From [Clostridium] clostridioforme AGR2157 (GTDB taxonomy: Bacteria > Bacillota > Clostridia > Lachnospirales > Lachnospiraceae), in NCBI RefSeq assembly GCF_000424325.1, contig NZ_AUJR01000012.1, positions 41,432 to 105,431 on the forward strand: a stretch of DNA of 64,000 nucleotides, written 5' to 3'. Position numbers and translations under genes: made by a program. Shown piece by piece: positions 52,076 through 59,852 of the stretch (positions are counted from its first letter, which is position 1; each line of letters begins with the position of its first letter). The notes under the pieces were generated by a model, which worked only from the letters and a program-made list of their open reading frames with translations, was not told the origin of the DNA and did no database searches.

Positions 52076-52449
52076 TAGGGGGGATGGCCGGAAAGCAGTT
52101 TAAATGTACTTTTCTCTCTGTCCTATAAGTATGTGTTCATCCATAGACGGCAGTTGAGCCAATCCTTAATATTGGGACCCATTCTCACATCCGTATCCGG
52201 CATCCCCCTCAAACTAATCTCCAATTCAAGCTAATAAAAAGTCTTCCAGAAAATAGATAATCCCCCGGTTCACTACCCAAACCAGGGGATTCATCTACAC
52301 TTATGCGTTTTTTACTCTCAAAATCACAGCCAAAAATCAGCTCGTTTTTATCGGTTAATGTCATTTATATCACAACTTCAACCTCCGGGATGATTGTGAT
52401 GTAGATGACACTAAAATTTATAATTGGGGCCTAACATCACTTCCCTGCC
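52076..52449. other. Gene-free junction segment with an inverted repeat
   Basis: No gene is visible. AATCCCCCGGTT (52259) pairs with AACCAGGGGATT (ending 52291) with one mismatch around a 9-base loop, which could be the end of an old insertion element or a terminator for the permease remnant. The segment marks the border between the sugar locus and the mosaic region to its right. Confidence 0.45.
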
Positions 52450-52750
52450 CTACAAATTTCTTTTCCCATGCTGCACAGTAACAATATCCACTTCCTTCTT
52501 CCTCTCATGAATCTTATATATGATAATATAACTATCCACAATCAGTTCCCGGTAACCGCGGTTTGCATATCTGCCAGTCTTACGCTCCGCACAGCGGTAT
52601 GGATATTCCTCCAGGCTGAAAATACCTGCCTCCAAACGGTCAGCCTGCTCTTCGGCATATTCCGGAAATCTGCTCATAAATATACTGATAAATACGGTCC
52701 AAATCCCGCAGGGCACGCTGAAACATTTTGATTGCATATTTATTTTGCAT
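52450..52750 (-). pseudogene. RelE/ParE-family toxin, frameshifted
   Basis: The ATG at 52750 (GAGGAG upstream) opens MQNKYAIKMFQRALRDLDRI and then IYQYIYEQI, but an extra base in a TTT run near 52671 shifts the frame to an early stop. The other frame continues the protein as FPEYAEEQADRLEAGIFSLE through GYRELIVDSYIIIYKIHERK, the standard RelE/ParE C-terminus. One base deleted would restore about 99 residues. The gene overlaps the antitoxin end by 11 bp, as is usual for such pairs. Confidence 0.75.
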
Positions 52751-53003
52751 ACTTTCTCCTCAATCCGCTCAATGCCTCCCTGGCATCCATAAGTATGGCC
52801 CCACCTTCCATTTCAGTCTCCGCTTCTGCTATAGCAGCATCAATCTGTGTATCAGTTATCAGCCTCTCATAAGCTTCAATGCTCATAACTACAAGATCCC
52901 CATAGCCATTTTTTGTTACAAAAATCGGTTCCTGACTTTTATGGCAGATATCTGAAATCTCATTCGTTTTTCTTAAATCTGTAATCGGCATTATCTGTGG
53001 CAT
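52740..53003 (-). CDS. Phd/YefM-family antitoxin
   Basis: An 87-residue antitoxin. The N-terminus IMPITDLRKTNEISDICHKS and IFVTKNGYGDLVVMSIEAYE are typical Phd/YefM; the acidic C-terminal tail would bind the toxin. GAGGAGGG precedes the ATG at 53003. The antitoxin is intact while the toxin is frameshifted. Confidence 0.82.
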   Translation of the reverse strand: MPQIMPITDLRKTNEISDICHKSQEPIFVTKNGYGDLVVMSIEAYERLITDTQIDAAIAEAETEMEGGAILMDAREALSGLRRKYAK

Positions 53004-53238
53004 AGTATCCCTCCTCTCTTTGTACATAATTATATCATTATTATATACAAAATTCAATCTTTATATAAAATGATGGCCGCGTAAATTTACTGTAGGAATT
53101 AAATAGACAGAATCTGCCAACGATGTGTTTTAGACTGGCTTATTTGATCCTATTTTATTTCTTTTTCATACTTTTGGCAACCGGTTTATCCCCTGTTCAT
53201 CGCCTCCTTTTCCCTGTTTTCACTAATTAATTCATTAT

Positions 53239-53390
53239 CGCTTCCTGCGCCTGGCTTTCCGTAAAGTCCTTTTGGAGCAGCTCTCCCTTAAACTGGGACC
53301 GTCTTTTAAGAAACTTAAAAACCAGATTTACAAAGACCATCCCGATGGGTTTTATGTCAGGGTCAAACCCAATCCGTGCTCCCCTGATAT
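53239..53390 (+). pseudogene. Fragment of an IS91-like transposase
   Basis: The plus-strand frame reads RFLRLAFRKVLLEQL, then FKKLKNQIYKDHPDGFYVRV and KPNPCSP, resembling the middle of Firmicutes Y2-type (IS91) transposases. Only about 50 codons remain, abutting an oppositely oriented ISLre2 remnant. Confidence 0.42.
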
Positions 53391-53984
53391 CACTTTCTCC
53401 GTTACATCGATAATCTGGCGGAACAGCTTTCTCACACGGCTGCGCTCTTTTTGATAGATTGCCTGCTTTAATCCAGCTCCATCTCCTGCAATATAGATCT
53501 TTTCCAAAAACTGGGCTGCAACATGATCCTCATCTGCTTCGATATGCAGGTGCCGGATTCTTTTTTTCTCCTCCCGTTCCTGAATCGGCAGTTCGATTAC
53601 TGTATCATGCACCAGGTTTTTCACCGTCTGCTTGCTTACGGAATCCATCAAACTGGCATGCTCGCCACCCTTGCGGTAGCTGCTCTCCAATGTTTCTTCC
53701 AGTATGGCTGCCGCAGCCCCCATGGTGATTCTTTGATGTCCCTCTATGCCAATCACCTCGTCCAGCAGATATACGGATTTCCCCGTCTTTTTTGATGTAT
53801 AGCAGGTACGTTTAAATCGGATACTGCCCAGCGGCAGAAGCAGTTCTTTGGGCTGGCCATTCTGCTCAACTACATAGGCCTCCAAGCGTTCCGCACTGTT
53901 TTTTATGGTCTGGTCCATCGTTTCCAGTGTCTCTACCAGAATGTTCCGTGCCAGATTCAGGCTTCTTTTCATTGTATTGTTCAA
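53352..53984 (-). pseudogene. ISLre2-family transposase remnant with internal deletion
   Basis: A 210-residue frame starts like an ISLre2 (UPF0236) transposase (MKRSLNLARNILVETLETMD, SIRFKRTCYTSKKTGKSVYL, RIRHLHIEADEDHVAAQF) and then jumps directly to LEKIYIAGDGA, which normally lies well over 60 residues further on. The C-terminal half is missing. The deletion and truncation make it inactive. Confidence 0.72.
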
Positions 53985-54000
53985 GCTAACGAATTATAAT
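53972..54000 (+). promoter_or_regulatory. Promoter of the response-regulator operon, -35 inside the IS remnant
   Basis: TTGTAT and a perfect TATAAT are 17 bp apart. The -35 and part of the spacer lie in the first codons of the ISLre2 remnant on the opposite strand; the regulator ATG is 60 bp downstream. Confidence 0.6.
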
Positions 54001-54059
54001 AGCATTACGAGAGATATTGAGTGGGAATTACTACACAATTCAATGAAGGGAGTTTCGCC

Positions 54060-54752
54060 ATGAATAAAGTTTTGATTATAGATGACGATAAAGAACTTTG
54101 CGCTTTGATTAAACGCAGTGTACTATCGGAAAATATAGAAGCTGATTTTTGCAATACCGGGAAAGAAGGATTGCAAAAATTAAAGGAAAAGGACTATCAA
54201 CTTGTTATACTGGATATTATGATGCCTGGTATGGACGGATTTGAAACACTGGAAGAAATCAGAAAAGAAAGCAGTCTGCCGATTTTAATGTTCACATCCA
54301 AAAATGACAGTGCTTCTAAAGTGCGAGGCCTGCGGGCGGGAGCTGATGATTATTTGACAAAACCTTTTGATATGGACGAGCTGATAGCCCGTATCGTTTC
54401 CCTTATACGCCGCTACACCCGCTTTAATCAGAAGGACGGAACACCACAGCAACTTACATTTGATGGGCTGGAAATTGATCTTGAAAATCGTTCTATCACA
54501 ACGGAAAATGGAACTTTTGAGCTTCCACCAAAGGAATTTGACCTGCTCTTATACTGTGCCAAAAATCAAGGAAAAATTTTGACAAAACAGCAGATATACG
54601 AAGAAGTGTGGGGAGAGGAATATTTCTATGACGACAGCAACATTATGGCGATTATCAGCCGACTTCGCAAGAAATTAGAAATAAATCCCGGAAGTCCGAA
54701 GTATATCCAAACGATTAAAGGAATTGGCTATCGCTTTAACAAGGAGGTTTGA
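54060..54752 (+). CDS. OmpR-family response regulator
   Basis: A 230-residue response regulator. Receiver domain with the acidic pair IIDDDKE and the phosphorylated Asp 52 in VILDIMMPGMDGFE; Lys in YLTKPFD. The C-terminal winged helix ends with SRLRKKL and IKGIGYRF. AAGGG precedes the ATG at 54060. It is 6 bp from the sensor kinase gene and most likely binds the four-repeat operator at 55736-55776. Base use here is more A/T rich than in the left part of the window. Confidence 0.93.
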   Translation: MNKVLIIDDDKELCALIKRSVLSENIEADFCNTGKEGLQKLKEKDYQLVILDIMMPGMDGFETLEEIRKESSLPILMFTSKNDSASKVRGLRAGADDYLTKPFDMDELIARIVSLIRRYTRFNQKDGTPQQLTFDGLEIDLENRSITTENGTFELPPKEFDLLLYCAKNQGKILTKQQIYEEVWGEEYFYDDSNIMAIISRLRKKLEINPGSPKYIQTIKGIGYRFNKEV

Positions 54753-54758
54753 TTTTTT

Positions 54759-55676
54759 ATGGAAACTATCGCATTTCTATCAATGATGACTGCTCTTTTA
54801 TCTATTCTTACCTCCTGCTTTATGAGCCGGCGTGTAAAAAAGCAGATAGCAGAAATAACGGATGCTTTGTCTGATGTAAAAAACGGAAATGGAAATAGGC
54901 GCATTTTATTAGCAACAAATGAGCTGGTGGCCCCTCTTGCTTATGAAATAAATGAGATTATTGTGTCTTATGAAAATAGACTTTCTGTTGTTCGGCAGAC
55001 AGAGGAAACAAACCGACAGCTTATGACGAGTCTCTCCCATGATGTAAGAACACCGCTTACAACGCTTATAGGGTATCTTGATGCTGCACATAAGGGAATT
55101 GTTACAGGCAAAGACCGGGATGATTATATCGAAACTGCCCGCCGGAAAGCTCATGATCTGAAAGAATACATTGATGTTCTTTTTGACTGGTTCAAACTAA
55201 ACTCTAATGAGTTTGCTATGGAGATAAATACTGTTGAAGCTGCGGAATTGACAAGAAATATTTTGATTGACTGGATACCCATATTTGAGGATAAACAGAT
55301 AGATTACAACATTGATATTCCCGAACAACCATTCCGGGTAAAACTTGATACAGATGGCTATATGCGGATATTGAACAATCTTATTCAAAATGTGATTGCT
55401 CACAGCCACGCGGATAAAATAGAAATAGCCCTGTCGAAGCAGGGAGGGAATATGCAAATTCTGTTAGCTGATAATGGCATAGGGATTGAAAAAGAAGATT
55501 TGAAGCGTATTTTTGAACGGCTCTATAAGTGCGATAAGGGACGGTCTGAAAAAGGAAGTGGACTGGGGCTTTCTATTGTACATCAGCTTGTAGAGAAAAT
55601 GAACGGCACAATAACAGCAGAAAGCGTCCGGGGAAAAAGGACGGAATTTATTTTACTTTTTCCCTTGGTAGATTAA
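54759..55676 (+). CDS. Sensor histidine kinase with short extracytoplasmic part
   Basis: A 305-residue HisKA/HATPase_c kinase. One hydrophobic segment at residues 3-22 anchors it; there is no real sensing loop, as in intramembrane-type kinases of bacitracin and lantibiotic systems. H-box SLSHDVRTPLTTLIGYLD with His 94; ATP-binding boxes NNLIQNVIAHS, ADNGIGIEKED and KGSGLGLSIVHQL. It should phosphorylate the regulator encoded just upstream. Confidence 0.92.
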   Translation: METIAFLSMMTALLSILTSCFMSRRVKKQIAEITDALSDVKNGNGNRRILLATNELVAPLAYEINEIIVSYENRLSVVRQTEETNRQLMTSLSHDVRTPLTTLIGYLDAAHKGIVTGKDRDDYIETARRKAHDLKEYIDVLFDWFKLNSNEFAMEINTVEAAELTRNILIDWIPIFEDKQIDYNIDIPEQPFRVKLDTDGYMRILNNLIQNVIAHSHADKIEIALSKQGGNMQILLADNGIGIEKEDLKRIFERLYKCDKGRSEKGSGLGLSIVHQLVEKMNGTITAESVRGKRTEFILLFPLVD

Positions 55677-55679
55677 GGC

Positions 55680-55703
55680 GCTCCCGTCTTTCATGGCGGG
55701 AGC
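55680..55703 (+). terminator. Hairpin after the sensor kinase gene
   Basis: GCTCCCG and CGGGAGC form a 7-bp stem around a 10-base loop 3 bp past the kinase stop, followed by a T/A-rich stretch. It separates the regulatory pair from the ABC genes, which have their own control region. Confidence 0.6.
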
Positions 55704-55735
55704 CCTAATTATTTCGGGGATCTGCATTTCAAATT

Positions 55736-55776
55736 GCAAGGTTAATGCAAGGTTGTGGCAAGGTTAATGCAAGATT
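55736..55776. promoter_or_regulatory. Four GCAAGRTT half-sites at 11-bp spacing
   Basis: GCAAGGTT at 55736, 55747 and 55758 and GCAAGATT at 55769 are exactly 11 bp apart. This gives one site per helical turn, the pattern of two OmpR-family dimers binding head to tail. A TAGAAT -10 candidate at 55784-55789 has no -35, so the repeats occupy the place where an activator would recruit polymerase. The ABC ATPase ATG is at 55815. Confidence 0.72.
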
Positions 55777-55814
55777 GGCGTAATAGAATACTTTACAGAA
55801 CAGGAGGTTTGAAT

Positions 55815-56741
55815 ATGGACAAAAATTATATCATTGAAACAAAAAATCTTACAAAACAATACGGCTCACACAAGAGTGTCGCTGACTTAAATATCCATGT
55901 GCAGAGAGGAAGAATTTATGGTCTGCTTGGAAGAAACGGAGCCGGAAAAACTACCACCATGAAAATGCTGCTTGGATTGACAAAGCCAACTTCCGGCGAA
56001 GTCAAAATATGGAGGAAATCTTTACAGGGGAATGAAAAGAAATTATTACCCCGTATTGGCAGTTTGATTGAGTCGCCCGGTTTTTATCCTAACCTGACTG
56101 CTACGGAAAATCTGCGTATATTTGCAACCTTGCGGGGAGTACCAAACCGTCATGCAATCAAAGACGCTTTGGATTTGGTAGGACTGCCTTATAAAGACAA
56201 AAAGCTGTTTTCTCAATATTCTCTTGGTATGAAGCAGCGGCTTGCGATTGCACTTGCCGTTATGCATGACCCGGAACTTTTGATTTTAGATGAACCTATC
56301 AATGGGCTGGACCCTATCGGAATTGCAGAAGTACGCTCTTTTATTCGTAAGCTTTGCGACGCAAGGGGAAAATCAATTTTGATTTCCAGCCATATCCTTT
56401 CAGAAATCTCTCTACTGGCTGATGATATTGGCATTATCGACCATGGCGTGTTACTGGAAGAAGAAAGCCTTGCAGAATTGGAACAGAAAAGCAGCAAACA
56501 TATCCGTTTTACTCTTTCCGATACTGCACAAGCAGCAAGAATTTTAGAACGTAATTTCCATGAAAACCATTTTTCTATACAGGACGACCATAATTTACGT
56601 TTGCATAATCTCAATCTGCCTGTAGGAAAAATTGTGACTGCTTTTGTGGAAAATGGATTGGAGGTATCAGAAGCCCATACCTGCGAAGAAAGCCTTGAAG
56701 ATTATTTCAAGCGTGTGACAGGAGGTGAGGGAATTGCTTAA
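55815..56741 (+). CDS. Lantibiotic/bacitracin-resistance-type ABC transporter ATP-binding protein
   Basis: A 308-residue BcrA-like ATPase. Walker A LLGRNGAGKTTTMKMLLGLT near residue 37, signature YSLGMKQRLAIALAV near residue 135, Walker B LLILDEPINGLDPIGI. The C-terminal extension after residue 220 is typical of the immunity/resistance group. GGAGG lies 6 bp before the ATG at 55815. Two permeases follow, giving an LanFEG- or BcrAB-like exporter. I cannot tell lantibiotic from bacitracin specificity. Confidence 0.9.
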   Translation: MDKNYIIETKNLTKQYGSHKSVADLNIHVQRGRIYGLLGRNGAGKTTTMKMLLGLTKPTSGEVKIWRKSLQGNEKKLLPRIGSLIESPGFYPNLTATENLRIFATLRGVPNRHAIKDALDLVGLPYKDKKLFSQYSLGMKQRLAIALAVMHDPELLILDEPINGLDPIGIAEVRSFIRKLCDARGKSILISSHILSEISLLADDIGIIDHGVLLEEESLAELEQKSSKHIRFTLSDTAQAARILERNFHENHFSIQDDHNLRLHNLNLPVGKIVTAFVENGLEVSEAHTCEESLEDYFKRVTGGEGIA

Positions 56742-57528
56742 ACTGGTTAAATGCGAGTTTGCAAAATTAAAGCGAAAACCCTTGGTGTTTATTTCCCTAC
56801 TGCTTTCGGTTTTGATGCCACTGGCTTACGCATTTTTTCTAGCAGATGCGGAAGCCAGCGTGGATGCCGTAAATGGCATCATGTCCAGCTTGTTCCAACT
56901 CAGTGCCTACCTGCTTTTAATGCCTTTTCTCGTTATACTGGCTTCCAACCTACTGTTTGAGGAACTGGACTATGATACTCTGAAAAACCTTTTGACTGTA
57001 CCGGTTAACAGAACGAAATTGGTGCTTTCTAAAATGTTGGTTTTACTACTTTTTGCCATTGGATTTATGGCTGTTGGCGGATTTGTAAACCTTGTAGTTC
57101 TGCTGTTTCAAGGCTGGAAGCCTGTGGGTTTCTGGACATTGTTTTTAGTAGGACTTGAAGAAGGACTCATCATGTGGGTTGGTGCATTGCCCTGTGTTTT
57201 GCTGGTAATCCTCCTCAATAAAAATTACATTGTGTCAGTTGTGATTACATTTTTTTATACCATTATCAACTACATTCTTTCCATGAATGACATTTTTCTG
57301 ACACAATCTTTTGGTCTGAACGCCGGAACACTGCTGCCGGGGCCACTGGCTTTCCGATGGACATTCCAGTTTTATGACCAAAGCCATCCAAACACAGAAT
57401 TGGCGGATTTGCTGGAACGTATCAGCCCTTATTTTCTGAATAATGTCCAGGTATTCAGTGTCATCCTTGTGGAAGCCGCTATATTTCTTACTCTGATTGC
57501 GTTGGTCTACCGACGCCAGGAAATTTAA
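56734..57528 (+). CDS. ABC transporter permease (LanE/BcrB-like), first
   Basis: A 264-residue permease with about six spans (MPFLVILASNLLFEELDYDTLKNLLTVP contains the family's typical cytoplasmic helix; split here as NLLFEELDYDTLKNLL). I choose TTG at 56734, 8 bp after GGAGG; a GTG at 56725 sits on top of the site. It overlaps the ATPase end by 8 bp. It works with the ATPase and second permease to remove a membrane-active peptide. Confidence 0.85.
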   Translation: MLKLVKCEFAKLKRKPLVFISLLLSVLMPLAYAFFLADAEASVDAVNGIMSSLFQLSAYLLLMPFLVILASNLLFEELDYDTLKNLLTVPVNRTKLVLSKMLVLLLFAIGFMAVGGFVNLVVLLFQGWKPVGFWTLFLVGLEEGLIMWVGALPCVLLVILLNKNYIVSVVITFFYTIINYILSMNDIFLTQSFGLNAGTLLPGPLAFRWTFQFYDQSHPNTELADLLERISPYFLNNVQVFSVILVEAAIFLTLIALVYRRQEI

Positions 57529-57540
57529 GGGGGTGTGGTT

Positions 57541-58359
57541 ATGTGGAATTTACTGAAATCAGAATTGCTGAAACTACGTCGCTGTCAGATCTTCCTAGTG
57601 GGGCTTGTAGCACTCGCCCTTTGCCCATTCGTTCAATACGGAAGCCAGCTTATTGTTTCGGCGGAATACCGAAATCCGAACTTCGATTTTACAACCCTTT
57701 TAGAAAATGTTGTCTGGGGCAATACCCAGATATTCCTCCCTATTTCTCTGGTCATGATTGGCGGCTGGCTCATTGACCGGGAAGCTGCCCATGATACGCT
57801 CAAAAATATCATGACAATCCCCATTTCCATGCCAAAACTGTTAGGTGTCAAACTGCTTCTAATCGGTATCCTGGCGGTTCTGTTGGGAATTTACAGTGCA
57901 GGTGTTACCCTAATAACAGGGTTGGTGGTTGGTTTGCCCGGGTTGACTGCGGAGGTGTTTTTCCACTGTGGCACACAAGTTGTGATGGCAGCTTTGACAA
58001 CCTATCTGGTTTGTATGCCCCTGATCCTGATTTTTGGGCAGATTCGGGGGGCATACCTGAGTGGTTCAATCTTGGCATTTTTCCTAGGGTATAGCATTAT
58101 GTTTTTCAAAGGCGGTGCTCTGGCCAGCACATACCCGTTTTCGGCGGCACTGGTTTTGGTGGGCTTCGACATGAGTGAATATGCTGGAACAACCACAGAC
58201 CCTAACCTTTTGCTGGCCGCCGCCGGGGTTGGCATCATGGTTCTGTGGGCTATGATGTTGCTGGCAATGTCCGGTAGGAAAAAAGAAATGAAGTCCCGCA
58301 GGCAGACAAACGCAAAGAAAAAAGCGAAAAGAGCTGTACGCAGGAAAGGACGGAAATGA
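57541..58359 (+). CDS. ABC transporter permease (LanG/BcrB-like), second
   Basis: A 272-residue permease of the same family, starting MWNLLKSELLKLRRCQIFL with six spans and a strongly basic C-terminal tail of about 25 Lys/Arg-rich residues (KKKAKRAVRRKGRK at the end). The cytoplasmic helix LIDREAAHDTLKNIMTIPIS near residue 76 matches that of the first permease. AAGGGGG precedes the ATG at 57541. Its stop overlaps the start of a lipoprotein fragment. Confidence 0.83.
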   Translation: MWNLLKSELLKLRRCQIFLVGLVALALCPFVQYGSQLIVSAEYRNPNFDFTTLLENVVWGNTQIFLPISLVMIGGWLIDREAAHDTLKNIMTIPISMPKLLGVKLLLIGILAVLLGIYSAGVTLITGLVVGLPGLTAEVFFHCGTQVVMAALTTYLVCMPLILIFGQIRGAYLSGSILAFFLGYSIMFFKGGALASTYPFSAALVLVGFDMSEYAGTTTDPNLLLAAAGVGIMVLWAMMLLAMSGRKKEMKSRRQTNAKKKAKRAVRRKGRK

Positions 58360-58499
58360 TAGTGAAGAAGATAGTTCTATCATTGTTACTAATTCTTTTG
58401 TCTATACTTTCTGGCTGTACGAAAGATGAAGTTCTCAATCAGCCTACACCAACTTGCGGTGGCTTTGATTTTCAAGGCCGCCGTTTCTTTTTGCTCTAA
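58356..58499 (+). pseudogene. Truncated lipoprotein behind the ABC operon
   Basis: An ATG overlapping the permease stop (ATGA), with AGGAAAGGA upstream, begins a clear lipoprotein signal peptide, KKIVLSLLLILLSILSGC, then 8 residues, after which sequence from a different source takes over and the frame ends at 47 codons. Immunity lipoproteins often close such operons, so this is probably the stump of one. Confidence 0.65.
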
Positions 58500-58908
58500 A
58501 GCAGAGAAATAGAACCTTTTGGCCATCCGCGGTGTGACGCCGTGCCTTTTCCACGGCTATCAGGGTTTTTCCAGTTCCTGCAGCTCCGTTTATGACAGCT
58601 GTTCGCTGTTCTGAAAGGAAATTGAGGATTCCGGCCTGTTCGTCCAGCATCCTGTGAAATACCATGTGCTTTAATTCTGTATCAAATCCTACCGGTGGGA
58701 AAATGTTAAATTCCGGGCACAACACTTCCCGTATCAGTCTGCGTGCCCCGCTTTCGGAAATGTCAGTAACAACTCCAGCACGAATGTCCAACGAGAAATT
58801 TCTCAACATACGGAATCCGATCAGTCCCATCAGTTTCCATTTGTACGCCGCAGCTTGGTTCCAGACTTTACCTTCGTGATCCTGAACGAGTGAAACACCA
58901 TGTAGCAC
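58444..58908 (-). pseudogene. Fragment of a NERD/UvrD-type helicase
   Basis: The minus strand encodes about 150 residues including LVQDHEGKVWNQAAAYKWKL (nuclease-related NERD-like) and the Walker A AVINGAAGTGKTLIAVEKAR, then stops making sense shortly after VLFLCF. Only the first Walker motif region of what should be a protein over 500 residues is left. The ATG at 58908 has no good ribosome site. Confidence 0.58.
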
Positions 58909-58958
58909 TTATGACGGCGGCACCTGAATACTGGGAAGACCAGATAGGAGAGAATTAC

Positions 58959-59018
58959 ATGCGTACAATTGACCTTTGTTGTGGAATTGGCGGAATAAGG
59001 AGAGGATTTGAATTAGCT
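58959..59018 (+). pseudogene. N-terminal stub of a DNA cytosine-5 methylase
   Basis: After AGGAGAG, the ATG at 58959 begins MRTIDLCCGIGGIRRGFEL, the SAM-binding motif I of Dcm-type methylases, but homology ends after 19 residues where the sequence switches to the minus-strand lipoprotein fragment. The remaining open frame to 59162 is unrelated. Confidence 0.6.
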
Positions 59019-59177
59019 GTTCTCTCCGCCATAATATACAATCAATGTCTTCTCACCGTTCAGGGAATAAATTTCGCCATCCATACCAGACAATTCCTCT
59101 GCAGGTTCTCCCCATCTGGCGGCAATCTTGTTGCGGCTAAAACCTGCCAATTCCTTTTCTAACACGTCCTTTGTCAT
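59013..59177 (-). pseudogene. C-terminal part of a small lipoprotein
   Basis: A 54-codon minus-strand frame (GGAGG 8 bp before its ATG) encodes SRNKIAARWGEPAEELSG and GEIYSLNGEKTLIVYYGG. Upstream in the same frame is AGCGSKKEVPALQEAGE, a lipobox-like Cys start, but the signal peptide before it is lost. The WGEP...YxLxG...VYY pattern recalls the BamE-like C-terminal halves of small lipoproteins. Its end abuts the methylase stub, so both were cut by the same junction. Confidence 0.45.
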
Positions 59178-59302
59178 TTCTCCTGCCTCCTGCAGCGCTG
59201 GAACCTCTTTTTTACTGCCGCATCCAGCATCCCCTAACGGTTCTATGGATTTTTCATGACATCTGCTTTATACTGAAAGAAAACAGATGCGGGAGGAATA
59301 CC

Positions 59303-59737
59303 ATGACAGCGATGGCTATTATTGAAAAATGCAGGGAACGTTTAAAAGAAATTCCGGAATTGCAAAAGAAATTGTCTCAGACAGAGGAAAGTGCCCGTGT
59401 TAATGCTTTCCGCCTTGAAAATTTGAATAAGGAGCAGGCCATCCTCTCTCAGATCATGACAGTAGTTGATGCGAATGAGTCCAGCCTTCCTCGATCCACG
59501 CCGTCCCGACCTTCCAATGAATTGATGGAAAATCGCCTAAAAGCCTATGCAACTGTTCCAGATATTGCAGAAGTTTGCACTGGGAAACATGATCTTGCCA
59601 TTGTTACTGCTTATCTAGCCGGAAAATCTGCAGCGGATATTGGAAGGGAATACGGACTCTCTTGTGCCCGTGTCCTGGATATTCTGGATAATGTAAAGAG
59701 ACGGTGTCTCTGGTATGATAAAAGAAAAAGGTATTGA
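59303..59737 (+). CDS. Hypothetical coiled-coil protein with C-terminal HTH-like segment
   Basis: A 144-residue protein starting at ATG 59303, 6 bp after GGGAGGA. Residues 8-58 are charged and heptad-like (coiled coil); residues 110-135 (LAGKSAADIGREYGLSCARV) look like a sigma-region-4-type helix-turn-helix. No family recognised. It could be a small regulator left from a mobile element. Confidence 0.55.
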   Translation: MTAMAIIEKCRERLKEIPELQKKLSQTEESARVNAFRLENLNKEQAILSQIMTVVDANESSLPRSTPSRPSNELMENRLKAYATVPDIAEVCTGKHDLAIVTAYLAGKSAADIGREYGLSCARVLDILDNVKRRCLWYDKRKRY

Positions 59738-59852
59738 GTTTCTCAATATATCAGTTCCTTGTTTTAATCACAACCCGGAGACGGGCGGATTTCCTCCTGC
59801 CATGCTCCGGGGCATTCTTCTCATATTCTGAAATCCATCATACACTGGGTCA

